In this document: piece after piece, positions 1 to 12,310 of the stretch
Numbering within the stretch: position 1 is the first letter of the stretch
Layout of the letters: the number at the start of each line of letters is the position of its first letter
Source: Brasenia schreberi
Lineage: Eukaryota; Streptophyta; Magnoliopsida; Nymphaeales; Cabombaceae
NCBI GenBank assembly: GCA_036023115.1
Contig: JAYKKT010000079.1
Span: forward strand, 11,027,501 to 11,091,500
DNA: 64,000 bases
Reading direction: 5' to 3'
Translations under genes and position numbers: made by a program
The notes under the pieces: generated by a model
Told to the model about the DNA's origin: nothing
What the model saw: the letters and a program-made list of their open reading frames with translations, nothing else
The model's database searches: none

Positions 1-1179
1 AATGAGAATGTCTATTGAATATCACTGAAATTAAATGGTGATTCATTAAAAAATTCCTTATCTTCATACAATCTGCTGCCATATCTTCAATCCATGAACA
101 CAATTCATATGTACGAAGATTATCTTTATCTTCTGATGGTTTACATATACAAGAAAGAGCCAAATTTAAACTGTATAAGGTGTCCAAAAAATGTGTGGAT
201 AATCACCTTCCAAACTTAACCCTGCACTTTTGTAATTAGTTGCATTATCAGTGATTATTTGTACAACATTATCTGGTCCAACATTTTTAATAACTTTTAT
301 AAATAAATCTTTCAAGTATCCTGTAGTTTTAATTTCTCCAGATGCATCAACCAACTTCAAAAATATTGACTCACTAATTGAATAAGCAATGAAATTAATG
401 AGTGGACGCCTTTGAATATCACTCCATCCATCAGAAACGATAGAAACACCATTAGTTTCTCATGAAAACTTCTTATGTTCTAAAAGTCTTTCAATATTGA
501 CTTTTTTTTTTTTAAGAATAATGATTCGTAATTTTTCAGAACTTGGAGGAACATAACCATGTAAATTACAATTAGCCAATGAAGTGACAAGATCTTTCCA
601 ATTTGGATTTCTTGCTACATTAAAGGGAAGTGAACTTGAAAAGAAAAATCTTCCAACCTTTCTATCCATCTCCTCCCTTCTAACTACATTAAATGATTTT
701 TCAATTGCTCTTCCTCTAAAACCTTTAAATTCACTTTGCATTAACTTTTTTTTCTTTTCTGCATCTTCTTTGTATCCACCAAATAATAGAATATTTGTTC
801 ATTTTTCACTCCTTTCGTTATTCTTTTCATACTTATCTTGTTTTTTTATTAATTGTTTTCGTAAATCCTCATCTACATTCGGACATGCTCTTATACTATA
901 TTTTGATAATTTTAAAAGATGTGCCTTCACTCTGGTATATGATCCTGTAAATTTCATGTTGTAAAATTTACACATAAAATGTGTATTACCTCCACCACCT
1001 TTGTATAATTCTCCCTTTTGTACGTGCATCTACAATGGTGCATTATCACGAGGTATTGAAGGTTTTGAAACTTTTGTTGTTGATCCTGAACTTGAAGAAG
1101 GAATACTTCCACCAGAACTCCCAGTATGGCCAATACCAATTGAATTTGATACTCCTTTTCCTTTTCTATTGTCGGCCAT
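1..1179 (-). pseudogene. hAT transposase (BED zinc finger + DUF659), decayed, cut by window edge
   Basis: Minus-strand reading from an ATG at 1179 runs to the window edge. In order it shows a Ser/Gly-rich N-terminus, a BED-type zinc finger (CKFYNMKF then GSYTRVKAHLL, about 950-870), a DUF659-type segment (FNVARNP, VPPSSEKLR) and the hAT motif VDASGEIKT followed by VVQIITDNATNY (about 360-230). From 1179 to about 170 the frame never shifts. It is broken only by stops near 1030, 799 and 460, the first at a position where related proteins have Trp. A frameshift near 170 moves the rest (LNLAL..., then CSWIEDMAADCMKIRNF) to another frame. The C-terminal dimerisation domain would lie left of the window. 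Family known: hAT cut-and-paste transposase acting in the nucleus. Assignment by motif reading; decay is seen directly. Confidence 0.85.
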
Positions 1180-1560
1180 TTTTAAGATCAACTCAATTCG
1201 CAATTTCACAATCTGTTTCGAAAAACAAAATATCAAAAACAACAAATAAGAGATGGAGTTAGTCATAAAATTAAAAACAACTTGTAATATAAAACAAATC
1301 TAGAGTTTACAAGTATTCATATTTGTTTGAAAACTTTGAACAGGCATCCCTTCTCTATTACACGTTTTTGTTTTTTTGAGCTAATGCTCTTAGTATTCAT
1401 GTTAGAGGAACATTCAATCCACCACAAAGTTTACAGAGAAAACCAAATCGTATAAACAATGACGTTAGGATCATTGATAAAGATAAAGCATGAAGTAGTA
1501 GTAACACAATCAGCAAAGCACATATCAACACACAACATACTATTGCAGCTAACTTATTAT

Positions 1561-1620
1561 GAATGTATATGTCCAAGACGTTAGAAGAATGAATGTATAT
1601 GTCCAACATGTTAGAAGAAT
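1561..1620. repeat. Two tandem 30-bp units
   Basis: Two adjacent 30-bp units (1561-1590, 1591-1620) differ at a few bases; a third partial unit follows. The stretch 1180-1738 otherwise shows no gene I can recognise. Confidence 0.85.
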
Positions 1621-1738
1621 GAATGCAACCTCAAATGAATAAACGTGTGCCCCTTGAAAATGGATGAAAATGATGCTACATAAAAGCCACGGTTTAAATC
1701 TGATTTCACGGAACGTACTTTTTTATCGATGTTTGCAG

Positions 1739-1804
1739 CTTGTCGGCAAAGATGCATTGGCAGAATCTGATAAGATCATACTTGAGACAGCTAAGCTTCT
1801 TAGG
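1739..1804 (+). pseudogene. Exon scrap of V-type H+-ATPase catalytic subunit A
   Basis: A splice-acceptor-like TTTGCAG at 1732-1738 is followed by 22 codons reading LVGKDALAES, DKIILETAKLLR. This matches from memory the C-terminal region of plant vacuolar ATPase subunit A (consensus LVGKDALAE.DKI.LETAKLLRE). Homology stops at 1804, and the next residues do not continue the family sequence (which goes on EDYLAQN). With one exon end and some intron, this is a gene fragment and not a gene; the way it arrived is unknown. Lies about 0.8 kb from the SWIM pseudogene on the other strand, so both may have been moved together, but no shared element ends are visible. Confidence 0.6.
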
Positions 1805-2639
1805 CAGAATCTAATAAACGTGTTGCAGTATGTTGTGTGTTGATATATGCTTTGATAAACATGCACAGGAAAAAAGATATGAAGAGAGTGACAGTTAGCA
1901 CCTGACTTTTTCTTTCACCTTTCAGGGCCTCTGCAAGAGGCGAATCGCGGGCAAGAGGAACACGTACACGGCCACTGCAAGATATTTGACTCATGTAGGG
2001 AGTATGGAAATGCAAGGTTGGGAATGCGGATGAAAAATCTTGGCTATGGCGGTCAAAAAAAACATTCACTGGTTGATCGATCGAAAGAAAAAGAAAGTGG
2101 GTAAGTGCGCAAGCATAACGCAAGACAGAGCTAGGCGGCAGGAGTTGCTGGATTTCAGTTCTGCCGGAGTTCATCCGTCGGATGCGTAGAAAGAGCCATG
2201 AATCGCCGGAGAGTTGCCGGTCCTTTCCCCTGAGAGTGGAAGGTTCGCGTGCGGGCAAGAGGAACACACTGAATCGCGTGGGGCAAGAGCAGCGTTTTAT
2301 ACTCATGACCTAAAAAAACAGACGAAAATGAGCCCCAACACGTTGACCGTGTCGCAGTTACACAACACCATGTCGGTGCAGCACCAACACGGTGTCGGTG
2401 TCGCACCCATGTCGGGTCAGATACTTCACCTCCTAGAGGTGTTTGTGTGACATTGGCTTTGGGGTTTCAATGGGATGCCCGATTTGAATCTTGACCCAAC
2501 TGAAGTTTCCATGTTTGTGGCTGCACATGGGCCATGTGGGGCATGAGGAGTGGTTCCCCATGAGCCCATGTGGGCTGGTATGAGCTTGGGTGCAGCCCAT
2601 GTGGGCGAGCCCACCCGACTTGCTCGATCCCACTAGGTG
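1805..2639. other. No recognisable gene; GTCGGTG-rich block and a repeated 17-mer
   Basis: Frames on both strands give no family I recognise. The same 17-base string (GCGGGCAAGAGGAACAC) occurs at 1947-1963 and 2251-2267. The segment 2340-2415 repeats GTCGGTG/GTGTCG-type words, a texture often seen in transposon ends in plants, but no matching partner end was found. Confidence 0.4.
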
Positions 2640-4860
2640 TGGTCCATGACTTGATTCACCCCTTGTGACTTGGCCCGGGCCTTTATTCGTTTGATGTGGT
2701 AGAGTATGCTTCCATCCATGTGTTCATTCCCAGATGCATCAGTAACATCAGCAAAACATTGAAGGCTGTTTCCAGTGCCCATATTGCAACCAGATTCCAC
2801 TACAACTCCATTATTCTCTATGTCACTAGACGTCACGGTACAATTTCCTGCATCATGAAAACCTCAATTTCCAGCGTTTGACAAACTGTTCTCATTTTTA
2901 CCATCTATTGGTCTGACATCATTGGAAGCCAATAAACCAATTTCTGCATTATCATCCAACATCTGACTACGTGTTTCCCCAGCAGCACAGCTACGATTTC
3001 CATCTGATACCATACCTCCATTCAGCTCGGCTCTGGCATCATCTATAACTTCATTAATGTTCTCTGAAAGAACTTGATTTCCAGATTCCATGATACAATT
3101 CCCCATTGCATCTTTCTCAATTGCATCTTGTTGGCCCTCTTTTCTCAAGATGACTTCTCCAGCCTCTGAGTCATTACTGGCAGGAAAAGTCCCTTATTTT
3201 GGCATACTGGTCTTCCAGGATGACATCAGAATCTCGAATTAACAATGCTTCACGTCAAGAGGTTAAACCACATACCCACTCAACCGTCTTGTATCGAATA
3301 AAATCACTTCTCCCCTATACTTATCAAGCCAAAAGTATGAATGCAGCTTAGTTGCTAACTTATCAGCTAACCAATCTGCACGTTGGTACACATTTTGTTG
3401 TTTCTCATTCAATAATCTAAGCTTTAACTTATAATGATAATGCTCCATAGCAGAAGAAGTTTCCTGGCTTGAGAATGGAAACTTTCTCATTGCTTCTACC
3501 CATATTCCTAACATAGATCAGACAAAGAATATCAATAAGTGAATGCCGCAATCTAGAAATCAGGATGAGAAAATGGTACCAACCCATTGCAGGCAACCAT
3601 GTGGCTGCAAAGTACTCCAAGAAATCTGTACTGTCAACAAAGTCTTATAGAAACTCTTTGAAAGAGTCATCAGCACCATGTGTACTGGATAAGCAATAAA
3701 CCGACTGCCCCAACCGCTTAAAAATCTCAATTTATGTTTGAGTTTCAGAGCACCTTTTAATTAGGTTCTTGTGCCATGCATGCCGAACATGCCAAAAGGA
3801 GACCAAAATAGAGCACTGAAACACCTCTCTGCAAAAGAATGCAATCATGTAAATAAAGATAACAACTTGCACTCTAAATGGAAACAAAACGGAACCACAA
3901 GAAGAGGAACGTTGAAAGTGAGAACCGTAAGCTTACTTAATTGCCAGAAGAGGAACGTTGACAGTGAGAACCGTAAGCTTACCCAAGTAGGTCATCCCGA
4001 TTGCAGGGGCCTCCTTGCTTCTCTACCATCTCCGAGTGCCTCTGCATTATCCTCTCCACAGGCACCCCTACATGCAACAAAGACATAATCCGGAGACTGA
4101 GCTCCTCTGAGAAATCGGGTGCATACATTGCACGAGTACCAGCAGATTTTACATCCAGTGGACCATGACATGGTAATCCTTTAACATCGACGTGTTTCCG
4201 CTTGTTATAAATGATAAGTGCAACTGATGGATCGTCTACCAGCTTCTTCACTATGAAATGGCAGACACACCCCCTCTTCGTATTTGGCCGCCCAACTGTT
4301 TTCTTTTTGTGCCTTATGAAACTTCTACTTGGCCGCGAAACCCCACCCTTTCTATAATCATCAGGACCAAAGGAACACCAATATCTGAAACATGGAATCA
4401 CCATCTTTAGTTAGGTTGACTTTGAGAAAGCAAAAACATGGAAACGTGTTTCCAGCCCTATCCAAGAGAACTTGCTGTTTTCAAAAACCATGACTTGGGT
4501 AAATGATTCTTGATTGTTTTGTGATCCTCAGTCCCACATAATTTTCTCCTAGACCCAAGCCTATACTTGAAACACCATCTCCATGTTTTAGTGATCCAAA
4601 ATGAAGCCTTGTACGATGTAGTTGGGAAAGAAACAAGGTCCAGAAGTAGCAGTCACTTACAAAATGTATTCAAGATATGCATCAACCCTGGGTTTGTAGG
4701 CCGCATCTTTAGGTCTTTTTCTTCTCGCTTCAACATGAAACCTAGTTGAGCATTCAGGATTGGACGATTCTCCCCTCACAAAATCTTCAACCCTAGAGAA
4801 GGGAATCCGAGCAACCTTATCAATATCTTGTTTCCATCCTTCCACATTAGACCAGGCCAA
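2640..4860 (-). pseudogene. SWIM zinc-finger family gene, multi-exon pseudogene
   Basis: Minus-strand exons in order. Exon 1, 4860-4661 (VEDFVRGESSN, CSTRFHVEARRKR), ends at GTAAGTG. Exon 2, 4384-3983 (YWCSFGPDDYRKGG, GRPNTKRGCVCHFIVKKL, EKQGGPCNRDDLLG), lies between TTTCAG and GTAAGC. Exon 3, 3828-3584 (FQCSILVSFWHVRHAWHKN, then a stop, then FLEYFAATWLPAMG). Exon 4, from 3507 (IWVEAMRKFPF, YQRADWLADKLATKLHSYFWLD), frameshifts near 3330. A Ser/Asn/Asp-rich tail follows to 2640. Exon joints keep phase. This resembles the Arabidopsis SWIM-domain proteins I recall as At1g60560/At4g13970, of unknown biochemical role. About 240 residues expected between exons 2 and 3 are absent, and the SWIM CxC...CxH motif itself is not found. 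Stops plus missing core make it non-functional. Confidence 0.75.
3900..3991. repeat. 46-bp tandem duplication spanning a splice donor
   Basis: Two units start at 3900 and 3946 (AGAAGAGGAACGTTGA...CCGTAAGCTTAC) with few differences. On the minus strand they duplicate the intron start after exon 2 of the SWIM pseudogene, giving a second GTAAGC-like donor downstream of the exonic one. Confidence 0.8.
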
Positions 4861-5390
4861 GTCGGCCGCCGAGAAATCTAAACTTGGAGGATTTTGTATT
4901 GGGAGTGTGAGAATCTAATCCCACCTAGCCATCTAACACAAGAAAAAAGGCACAAAGAAAAAACATCAAGCTTTCATATACAAACTCAACGAGGAAATCA
5001 AAACAAGAAGTTGAAAAACATCAAAGTGCACAAATAACGACGAGCTACAAGCCAAAATTAAGTTTCACTAGTGATCCACGTATACAGAAGAAGTTTTTGA
5101 CTAAAAAAAACATACCGTCCAGAGCTAATCAGAGACCGTGTGGGAGGCAGAAACATGACACGCAATTATATCGCGCTCTTTCTTGGTGAATGGATGAGGT
5201 CACGGTGATTCAAAGCACACAATTATCTTGATTTTTCCATCACAGAGACGCATCCACACGCCCCTTAAAACGCATCAGTTGTGTTACGTGCAATGAGGAC
5301 AGACAAGCTTTATCACCATGAAGCATATGACTGTGTTCAATTGAGGGTCAAAATGATTAGACAACAAGAACTAGAACAAAACACAAAGAG

Positions 5391-5431
5391 CAGAGAGAGA
5401 GAAAGAGAGAGAGAGAGAAGGGAGGGGGAGG
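5391..5431. repeat. GA-rich microsatellite
   Basis: Interrupted (GA)n run. On the minus strand it would be a CT-rich tract about 0.5 kb upstream of the SWIM pseudogene ATG, where plant 5' leaders often carry such tracts. A second short (GA)n lies at 5785-5804. Confidence 0.8.
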
Positions 5432-5539
5432 GAAATGAGCGGGACATTTTAGGGAAGGGTGCAGCGAAGGCGGAGATCGTCCGTCGAGGCAAGCGTTCCC
5501 ACAAGCCCAGGCGTCTCGAGTTTGTAGTCGATTCCAACA

Positions 5540-6230
5540 TGGCCTGTTCCGGTTTCGGTTTTAAGTCTAGTTTCGAGTTTTGGGGCGGTTCCTGTTGTTG
5601 AATCGATTCGAAATATAATATATAACTATATAGATATACATATAATATACTACATATTAGAGAGCTTATAGTTATCATACACAGCTCACAAGGGTAATGG
5701 TAGGCGGACGTCAATATGGGCACAATAAATTTTAAATTTATTTTTTAAATATAGTTAATAATTTAATAATTAAACTATACTTAAGAGAGAGAGAGAGAGA
5801 GAGAATTGAGTGAAATCACGTCATCCTATCAGGCTGGCCGACATTATGAAGCTGTTAGCCAACTAGGGGGTGAATGTGAATGGGCACTCTCCTTTTATTT
5901 GAAAGCGTGTTTTTTGAAACACTGGTGCTAGCAGGGGTCATGGGAGCCGGTTCAGGACTATTTAAAATCGCTGGTTTCGGGCCGCCGAATACTGCATAAT
6001 TTTGGATCTTTTGTTTCTGAACCGCCGGTTTTAACATGACCAAAACCGTTAGGTTCTCCTATGGTTCTGGTTACTGTTTTTATCCGATTCATAAAATCAA
6101 AGAACTGTAACCAATCAAGAGGTCCCCAGTTTTATTCACGATTATGGTCTGCCCTAGGTCCGACCAATTTGAGATCCGTCCAATTCTGATTCCAACCCAT
6201 CGTGTCTAATTTTAGGTGTCTTTTTATTTT
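5540..6230. mobile_element. Possible non-autonomous hAT remnant
   Basis: The stretch carries CAGGGGTCATGGG at about 5933 and repeated GGTTC/GAACCG words on both strands, a composition typical of plant hAT termini and subterminal regions. No second terminus or 8-bp target duplication could be paired, so this is a texture-based call only. Confidence 0.3.
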
Positions 6231-7111
6231 AACTAAGGGACAGAAGCTTTAGACGGATACGTGCACGCCCTGAGAATGCACCTGGAGGAAACGAGCGCTG
6301 CCAAAAGAGTTAATTCTCCTCGTGTCAAGTTCCGTTCTTTTCCGTGTCTATTCACACAGAAGTGAATAAGGTACTCGACCCGACTTACGTTCCTACATGT
6401 ACATCAACGCGGCAACCAAGTATCCTACTCTGCAATAAAGGTGGAACTCACATGTACAGGTTCCGCTATATTGAACCCCAAATTTAGCATTAAAAGTACG
6501 TGAGACTTTTCCAGAGAAAAAGGAACCTAGTAAAAGATGTACAAATTTATTTGCTTCTTGAACCATGCATTCACGAGCCGCTCTTTGTCTTCAATTAGGC
6601 CTGCATAATGGATTAATCACGTAAAAGAGACTACAATGATAAGGATTTAGTATTTTAAGTAGATGGCCCCTTAACAAATCATAACAAGAGGACTATGATG
6701 ATTTTCGTGGGTGCCTAGTTGTAAGGTCGATCTAGTTCTATTTATATTGTATTATTCTGCAAAATTGCAAACCATGCCCACTTCCGAGCATGGTGCTTAA
6801 CTAAATTTGGAAATCATAAGATCCAAAACGTGGTCGATAGCCTTCCAAACCTTAGTGTGGAAATTTGGCAAATCAGTAATGAATGCCATCCTTAAGCGAT
6901 GTTGTACATGCTAATTGTTTTGCAACATGCTAACGCATCAGGTACACTGTTAGAGACAGCAAAGGGAGCTATCTACTTGTAAGATGTTTATACAAGATGG
7001 TCAATGAAATACTTGAGGTACTTCTACCATCTTCAGTCAAACCAAGTGATTATAAAAACTTCAAGCTGCAATTTGATTAGTCTCTTCAAAGCTGCTCTAG
7101 AGGGTAACCAT
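6231..7111. other. No gene recognised
   Basis: About 0.9 kb without an open frame of note, a recognisable protein motif or an obvious repeat. I see nothing to annotate. Confidence 0.6.
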
Positions 7112-7990
7112 GCTTCTACTCCTAAGAGTATTGTCATCCTCACCATTGAGGTTGATTCTGTTGTCCATCCAACCTAGTTTTATGTCATGGACTTGGATCA
7201 TTCCTAGAAGTTCCTCTTGGGTCACCCTTGGATTCATGACCTAAAAGTCATGACATCTACTTATCACTACATCCAAACCCTTTGTTAAGGACAAATTGTC
7301 ATAGTCGGAAAAATAAATACCACTATCCACCTTACTACAATACAATGCCAGGGTTCTTACCTGCTTTTCTATGTCTTGTTCTATTCATCTCAATCCATCT
7401 CACTGATTAATCTTGTGATCCTATGGCTCCACCACTCATTTTCTCTCTTTTCAAGTCACAATCATTGACCACTATTCAACCTACGGCCTGTCTCTTTGGG
7501 AGAGTGTATCGTTGATTTTGCTCTTAATCTTATCCTAATTACCTAGCCTTTGCTCACCTCAAAAAGGCCTAGAGAATGCTACTATCAATTATACCTTTTC
7601 CTTTCTAACTACTACACCCAAGGTAATGAGCAAGTGGAGACAACTAATAAGAACCTCATTGGTATCATAGAGAAAACCATTAATCAGTGCTAAGCTTGGC
7701 ATAAGAAGCTTCATCATAGACTTTTGATATATAGGACATACATTAAGACTCCTATTAATGGCACACCATCAAAACAAAGTAAACCTAATTTTTGTATTTC
7801 CTTTGAGCATGAATCCTAAGTTGTCTCGTACTAAATGACGTATCAAAAACTCAACCAAAACATTATATGGTTCTTCTTTTGCAAATCTGATGTGTTATGC
7901 TTATTTCCAATCAAATAGAGGCCACCTAACGAAGAGGCATGTGCTACCACCTAGATGTCCTTTTCCTTCTATAGCCTGTTGAAATAGGAA
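7112..7990 (+). pseudogene. Ty3/gypsy pol remnant (protease-flank and integrase fragments), composite copy 1
   Basis: Plus-strand translation gives FYVMDLDHS...FLLGHPWIHDL (about 7180-7240), matching the segment just after the retropepsin in plant Ty3/gypsy pol (FLLGRPWIH), and NEQVETTNKNL followed by WHKKLHH (about 7625-7720), matching the integrase core C-terminus (NGQ.EATNK...WHEKL). Reverse transcriptase and RNase H, expected between them, are missing, and many stops and frame changes are present. It runs directly into copia sequence at about 8 kb. The same join recurs at 31.9-32.1 kb, so this is one copy of a duplicated composite. Confidence 0.7.
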
Positions 7991-8035
7991 GCTTTTGGAG
8001 AAAAGTTAACAACCTTTAAGGAAGAAACTTAGAGA

Positions 8036-8570
8036 AAATAAATTGAATGTATCTTCTTGGGGTATGCCAAAAATAATAAATCATATAAATGCATGGTCAT
8101 GGAATCAAACAACTCATATTTCGTTAATACAATGGTTGACTTTAGGCATGCCATTTTTTAAGAAAATACATTTACCTCAATTCCTATACACAAATTTGCA
8201 TATTAATGAAAATAAATGTGAACAAGAACTTAATGAAACTGCTATTGATATCCCCAAAATTCAAGGGCTTAGAAGAAGTAAAAAACAGGAAAAAAGACAT
8301 TTGGATCATAATTTGTTATGTTCCTAATTGAAAGGATATATGACTATAATAAGTCAAGTACCATTCTGCTATAATACTGAAAGTGGTTCTCATACTTATG
8401 AAGAGGCTATGAAAATATTGATTTGTAAATTAGGATACCTCCCACTTGGATCCAAAGCAATTGGTTACAAATGAATATTTTAAAAGAAAATAGAAATTGA
8501 TGAAAATATTGATAAATTTAAAGTATGATTAGTTGCTAGAGGTTTTGCATAAAAAATGGATTGATTATTT

Positions 8571-8632
<62 letters not shown>

Positions 8633-9870
8633 TGATATCTCGCATAACGAATATTATTAGCACTAAATTTTATTTATAAACTTGTCATTTATCAAATAGA
8701 TATTAAACTGATAATCAATGGTGACCTTGAAGAAAATTTACATGGACAACGAGGATGTATGGTTAAAAGCGAGAGAATAAGGTATATAAACTTATCAAAT
8801 CTCTTTATGGTTTAAAGCAAGCTCTAAATAATGGCATGAAAAATTTGATAGTATTATGATATCTAATGGTGTCATGACTAATGAATTGGATAGAAATACT
8901 GTATATAGAAAAATTTGATAGTAATGTTGGTGTGATTGTTTGTATATGTTAATGAGCATTCATGTTGAACATCGTTGATATTGTGAATGATACTAAGAGC
9001 TCTTGCTTCTCGGTGATATGAAAGATATGGGAGTTGCAAATGTTATTGTTGGAATTAAAATAACTAGAGAAGGAGATAGTATTGGACTTTCACAAGCACA
9101 TTATATAGAAAAAGCGTTAAAGAAATTTAATGCTTTTGATTATTTTCCCGCTTATACTCCTTTTGATTGTAATATTAAATTTGTACTCATTTGTAGGCAA
9201 CTCAAGTATGCCAAGGCAATTGGACGCTTGCTGTATGTGATAACATGTACTCAACTTGATGTTGCGTATGTAGTGGAAGTGGATCAGTTGAGCCGATATA
9301 CAAGAAATCTAAGTAATAATCACTCATAGGTAGTTCAATGACTATTTAAATATTTGAAGGGAACAATGAATTATAGATTAAACTATAATGGGATTTCTTT
9401 AGTGTTAAAAAGAAATTCAGATGCCAATTAGATTAGTCATTTAGAAAACAATGCTTTTATAAGCAGGTGGGTCTTTATGATTGGTGGGGGTGTTGTTTCT
9501 TGGGTTTCAAAGAAACAAACACAGTGCAACTTCTACCATAACTGTCGAGTTTATTGCATTAGCTACGATAGGAAGGAAGTGAAATAACTGAGAAACCTAC
9601 TTCATGAGATACCGATATGGGTGAAGAGCATGACACCAATATCAATGTGACAATCAAAGTACTCTAACAAGGCATATTGCCAAGTATACAATCAAAAGTC
9701 CACACTAAGTCCAGTTATGTGATAGATAAGATTAGGATCATAGTTATTTTTATTATTTATATAAGATTAGAATTAAATCTTACAAATCCTTTGATGAAAG
9801 GTTTGACAAGGAACTTGGTACTTAAAACATCAAGTGAGATGGGTCGTAAGTCCATTAATAAAATCACAAT
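8036..9870 (+). pseudogene. Ty1/copia pol remnant (integrase tail, RT, RNase H), composite copy 1
   Basis: Segments in family order: integrase C-terminal region with RRSKK (8043-8290); RT start around 8400-8520; RT end MKDMGVANVIVGIKITREGD (9018-9080) and LSQAHYIEKALKKFNAFDYF (9090-9150); STPF-like block, IGRLLYVITCTQLDVAY (9210-9270); RNase H-like SDAN...SRWVFMIGGGVVSW (9417-9510); and the end motif PLMKGLTRNLV (9790-9830). Numerous stops and frameshifts, plus an AT microsatellite inserted at 8573-8624, make it non-coding. The polyprotein would have carried out integration and reverse transcription in virus-like particles. Confidence 0.75.
8573..8624. repeat. (TA)n microsatellite
   Basis: An essentially uninterrupted TA run of about 50 bp within the copia RT remnant. 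The second copy of this region (about 32.7 kb) lacks it, so it expanded after duplication or was lost there. Confidence 0.95.
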
Positions 9871-11462
9871 GATGAAAACTTGACTCATACTTCAACAACT
9901 TGTAAGTTTTGAGAACATCCATCCAAACTACATTATTAGTGTGTTTGCAAATACCTACAAATTAAGCATCTCAAGGTAAAAGATGCCTGGTCTGATAAAA
10001 GTGGTAAGATTAGGCTTAACATTGCTCTTAATAGATCTATAGCAAATATCTATTAGAGTGCTTACACAAAAGGCACTTATGATAGAGTCAACCTATATGA
10101 GTGTGAAGTGGGGCTATTTTATGGAGTCTTGTATTTAGATTCATAAGCACTCACAAAAAGGATACAAACACACAAGGCCACCTTGAATGTGTCAACTAAA
10201 TTATAGACATGAATGGTATCATGATCTTATACATAAGTTATGTACACTTGTTCATATGAATACCATTCTAATTTAGTTTAGTGGAACCCACTTCTTACTA
10301 GATAAAGGTTCAAATCCTTAAGATACTTTTATTCAAAATTTAAGATCTTGTATGATGGTAATTTACAATTTATGTGTCCTTCTATCCTTTAGTTTCCCAC
10401 TAGTTGTTTTTGTTTTCCATTTGTTTTAAGAAAATCATTGTAATTCTTAGCTGTACAAGTAAGAATTGCAAAAACAGATCATACCTATATTGGTCTATCT
10501 AGGATTTGATTGTGCTATTGTAAAGTAAGTCAAGGGATCTTCATTGTATCTTGTAAGAATTCACTGGCACACTTTGCATTTAGTTCTCTCATAACGGAGG
10601 TGGCAAATAAGCTTAAAAGGTTAGTGTAACTCGCGTTTTAAAGAAATTTGTGCATTACTATCTTTTTTATAGAAGAGTTTGAAATTTCCAATCTCAGGAA
10701 GACATCTCTAGAAATCGCCAACCCCAACACAACCAGCCTTAGAGGATACCTGAGGATGGTGATTTCCACTAAAACAAAAAATTAGACGAGCAACTAAAAG
10801 AAAAGGACACTCACCATTTTCTTGTCATCTTTTGCGATGTCATTGTCTCCGGATTTCACTCGAGCAAGGGGATGGCTTACAACTTTTGGATGAGCCTCCA
10901 ATGCCCCATCATCGCCATTATGATGGCATGAATGTGGATGTGGGTGGTAACGTCTCCCCCAACCATGTAAGGCACACTATCGTTGGGCTGTACCTACTCC
11001 CTCTTTCTCTCTCTCATAAGGGTTTCGATTCGTATTTGGATCTTGGTCTAACCCACTGCATTACACTCTACCCACCTTACTCAAATTTCTTCCTTCTAAA
11101 TTAATTACTCGTCCCAATATACGTTTACTGCCCAAGCCTCAGTGTCAATCCAACAATTGAAACTCATGCATAGGCCATCAGATTAAAATTTGATATAAGA
11201 TCTTAAACACATACTATGTTTCACTACAACAATAGAATACCCACCCAGTCTCAACTCAGATTGTAGAATTGTTTAATGGACCAGGTTCAGTTTTGTTAGC
11301 TAAGAGAGACTCGTGGTTAAAGTGGCGGTAACATGCTGGAAAGAGAAGTTAACAAATATCAATCGTCTGAAATTCAGATTTCATTCACTCCCAGAGCTTG
11401 GATAAATAACATTATATGTAAACAAACACGGACACGGGGTCTCTGACACAGAAACAACACCA
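9871..11462. other. Probable copia 3' non-coding/LTR remains, then unrecognised sequence
   Basis: Directly downstream of the copia RNase H remnant, 9871-10620 has the style of copia 3' regions, but no matching 5' LTR is in the window. From 10.6 to 11.46 kb I recognise no product; a 90-codon plus-strand frame at 10832-11104 has no familiar motif. The whole stretch is absent from composite copy 2, where copia sequence near 33.27 kb joins straight to the equivalent of 11463. Confidence 0.4.
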
Positions 11463-12310
11463 AAATGACTCAAAATGTTCATGAACTTATCTTGGTTTAG
11501 GTACCGAGCTCCGTGTCTGTGTCAAAAAGAAACCCTAACAAAAAATCGGGACGTGTTCGGATTTACCCAAACACGACCTGAAAATTACCCGGTCTTGTTA
11601 ACATGGTAAGTTTGTGCTTGTGGCCACGTGAAACCATGATGCACGGTATTCCCAATGTCAGCAGGCAGCACTTGGTACGTTAGTACTTGTGGCCATGTGA
11701 AACCTGACCACCATTGATGAATAAATGCCTAGTGCTATGTGCACCATATACCATTCTTCTTCATTTCACGCTTGATACAGTAAATAGCTAGACTCTAAGG
11801 ATTCATCAAATTACATGGTGTCACAACACCATCTTCTGTCACTTCCTCAGGGGCTCTTTCATGCTACTCAGACACCCTTGTCTGGTTGAGAGCCAGATTT
11901 GCCATAGAATCAACCATGGAATTAACTTGTCTTTACACTTCCATTTGATTTCTCAATCTTTATTGAGGAGCACCTCTATTTCGATCATCTTATCACTATT
12001 AGCCTCCCTGATCATTTGTCCGTTTTCAACGCCTGGACTATACAAGCATTATCCACCTGGAACTCAATCTTTCTCCATCCTCGGTCCCATTGAGCAAATG
12101 GAGCAAACCCCATAGCTCAGCTCTATACACACAGCAAACTCCAACTAGGGCCGGAAAACCGCCCAACCATCTTCCCAAGGGCGCACCTCAACCATGGCTT
12201 TCATGAGTCCAGTTCATAGCGCTCCATTAGTATTCAGTGCAATGAACTCTGTAGGGAGGGGCTCATCTCTGAGGATATCTTCGACGTTGGAGACATTGCT
12301 TTATCCTCTC
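11463..12310 (-). pseudogene. L1-type LINE RNase H-like (RVT_3) fragment, composite copy 1
   Basis: Minus-strand reading from about 12290 to 11860, across frames, gives FIALNTNGAL, then GVCCVY...AELWG, then FQVDNACIVQALK. These are the three landmark blocks of the RNase H-like domain found at the C-terminus of plant L1 LINEs and as dispersed fragments (first Asp in LNTDGA, Glu in AELWG, second Asp in QVDNA). Frameshifts and stops break it. The flanking part 11463-11850 is shared with the copy at 33283 but shows no coding sense. No RT domain is adjacent. Confidence 0.6.

Noticed and set aside
10308..10325. GGTTCAAATCC, a tRNA B-box-like string
   Set aside because: No A-box, acceptor stem or cloverleaf around it; it lies in probable copia 3' sequence. 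No tRNA, rRNA or CRISPR array was found anywhere in the window.
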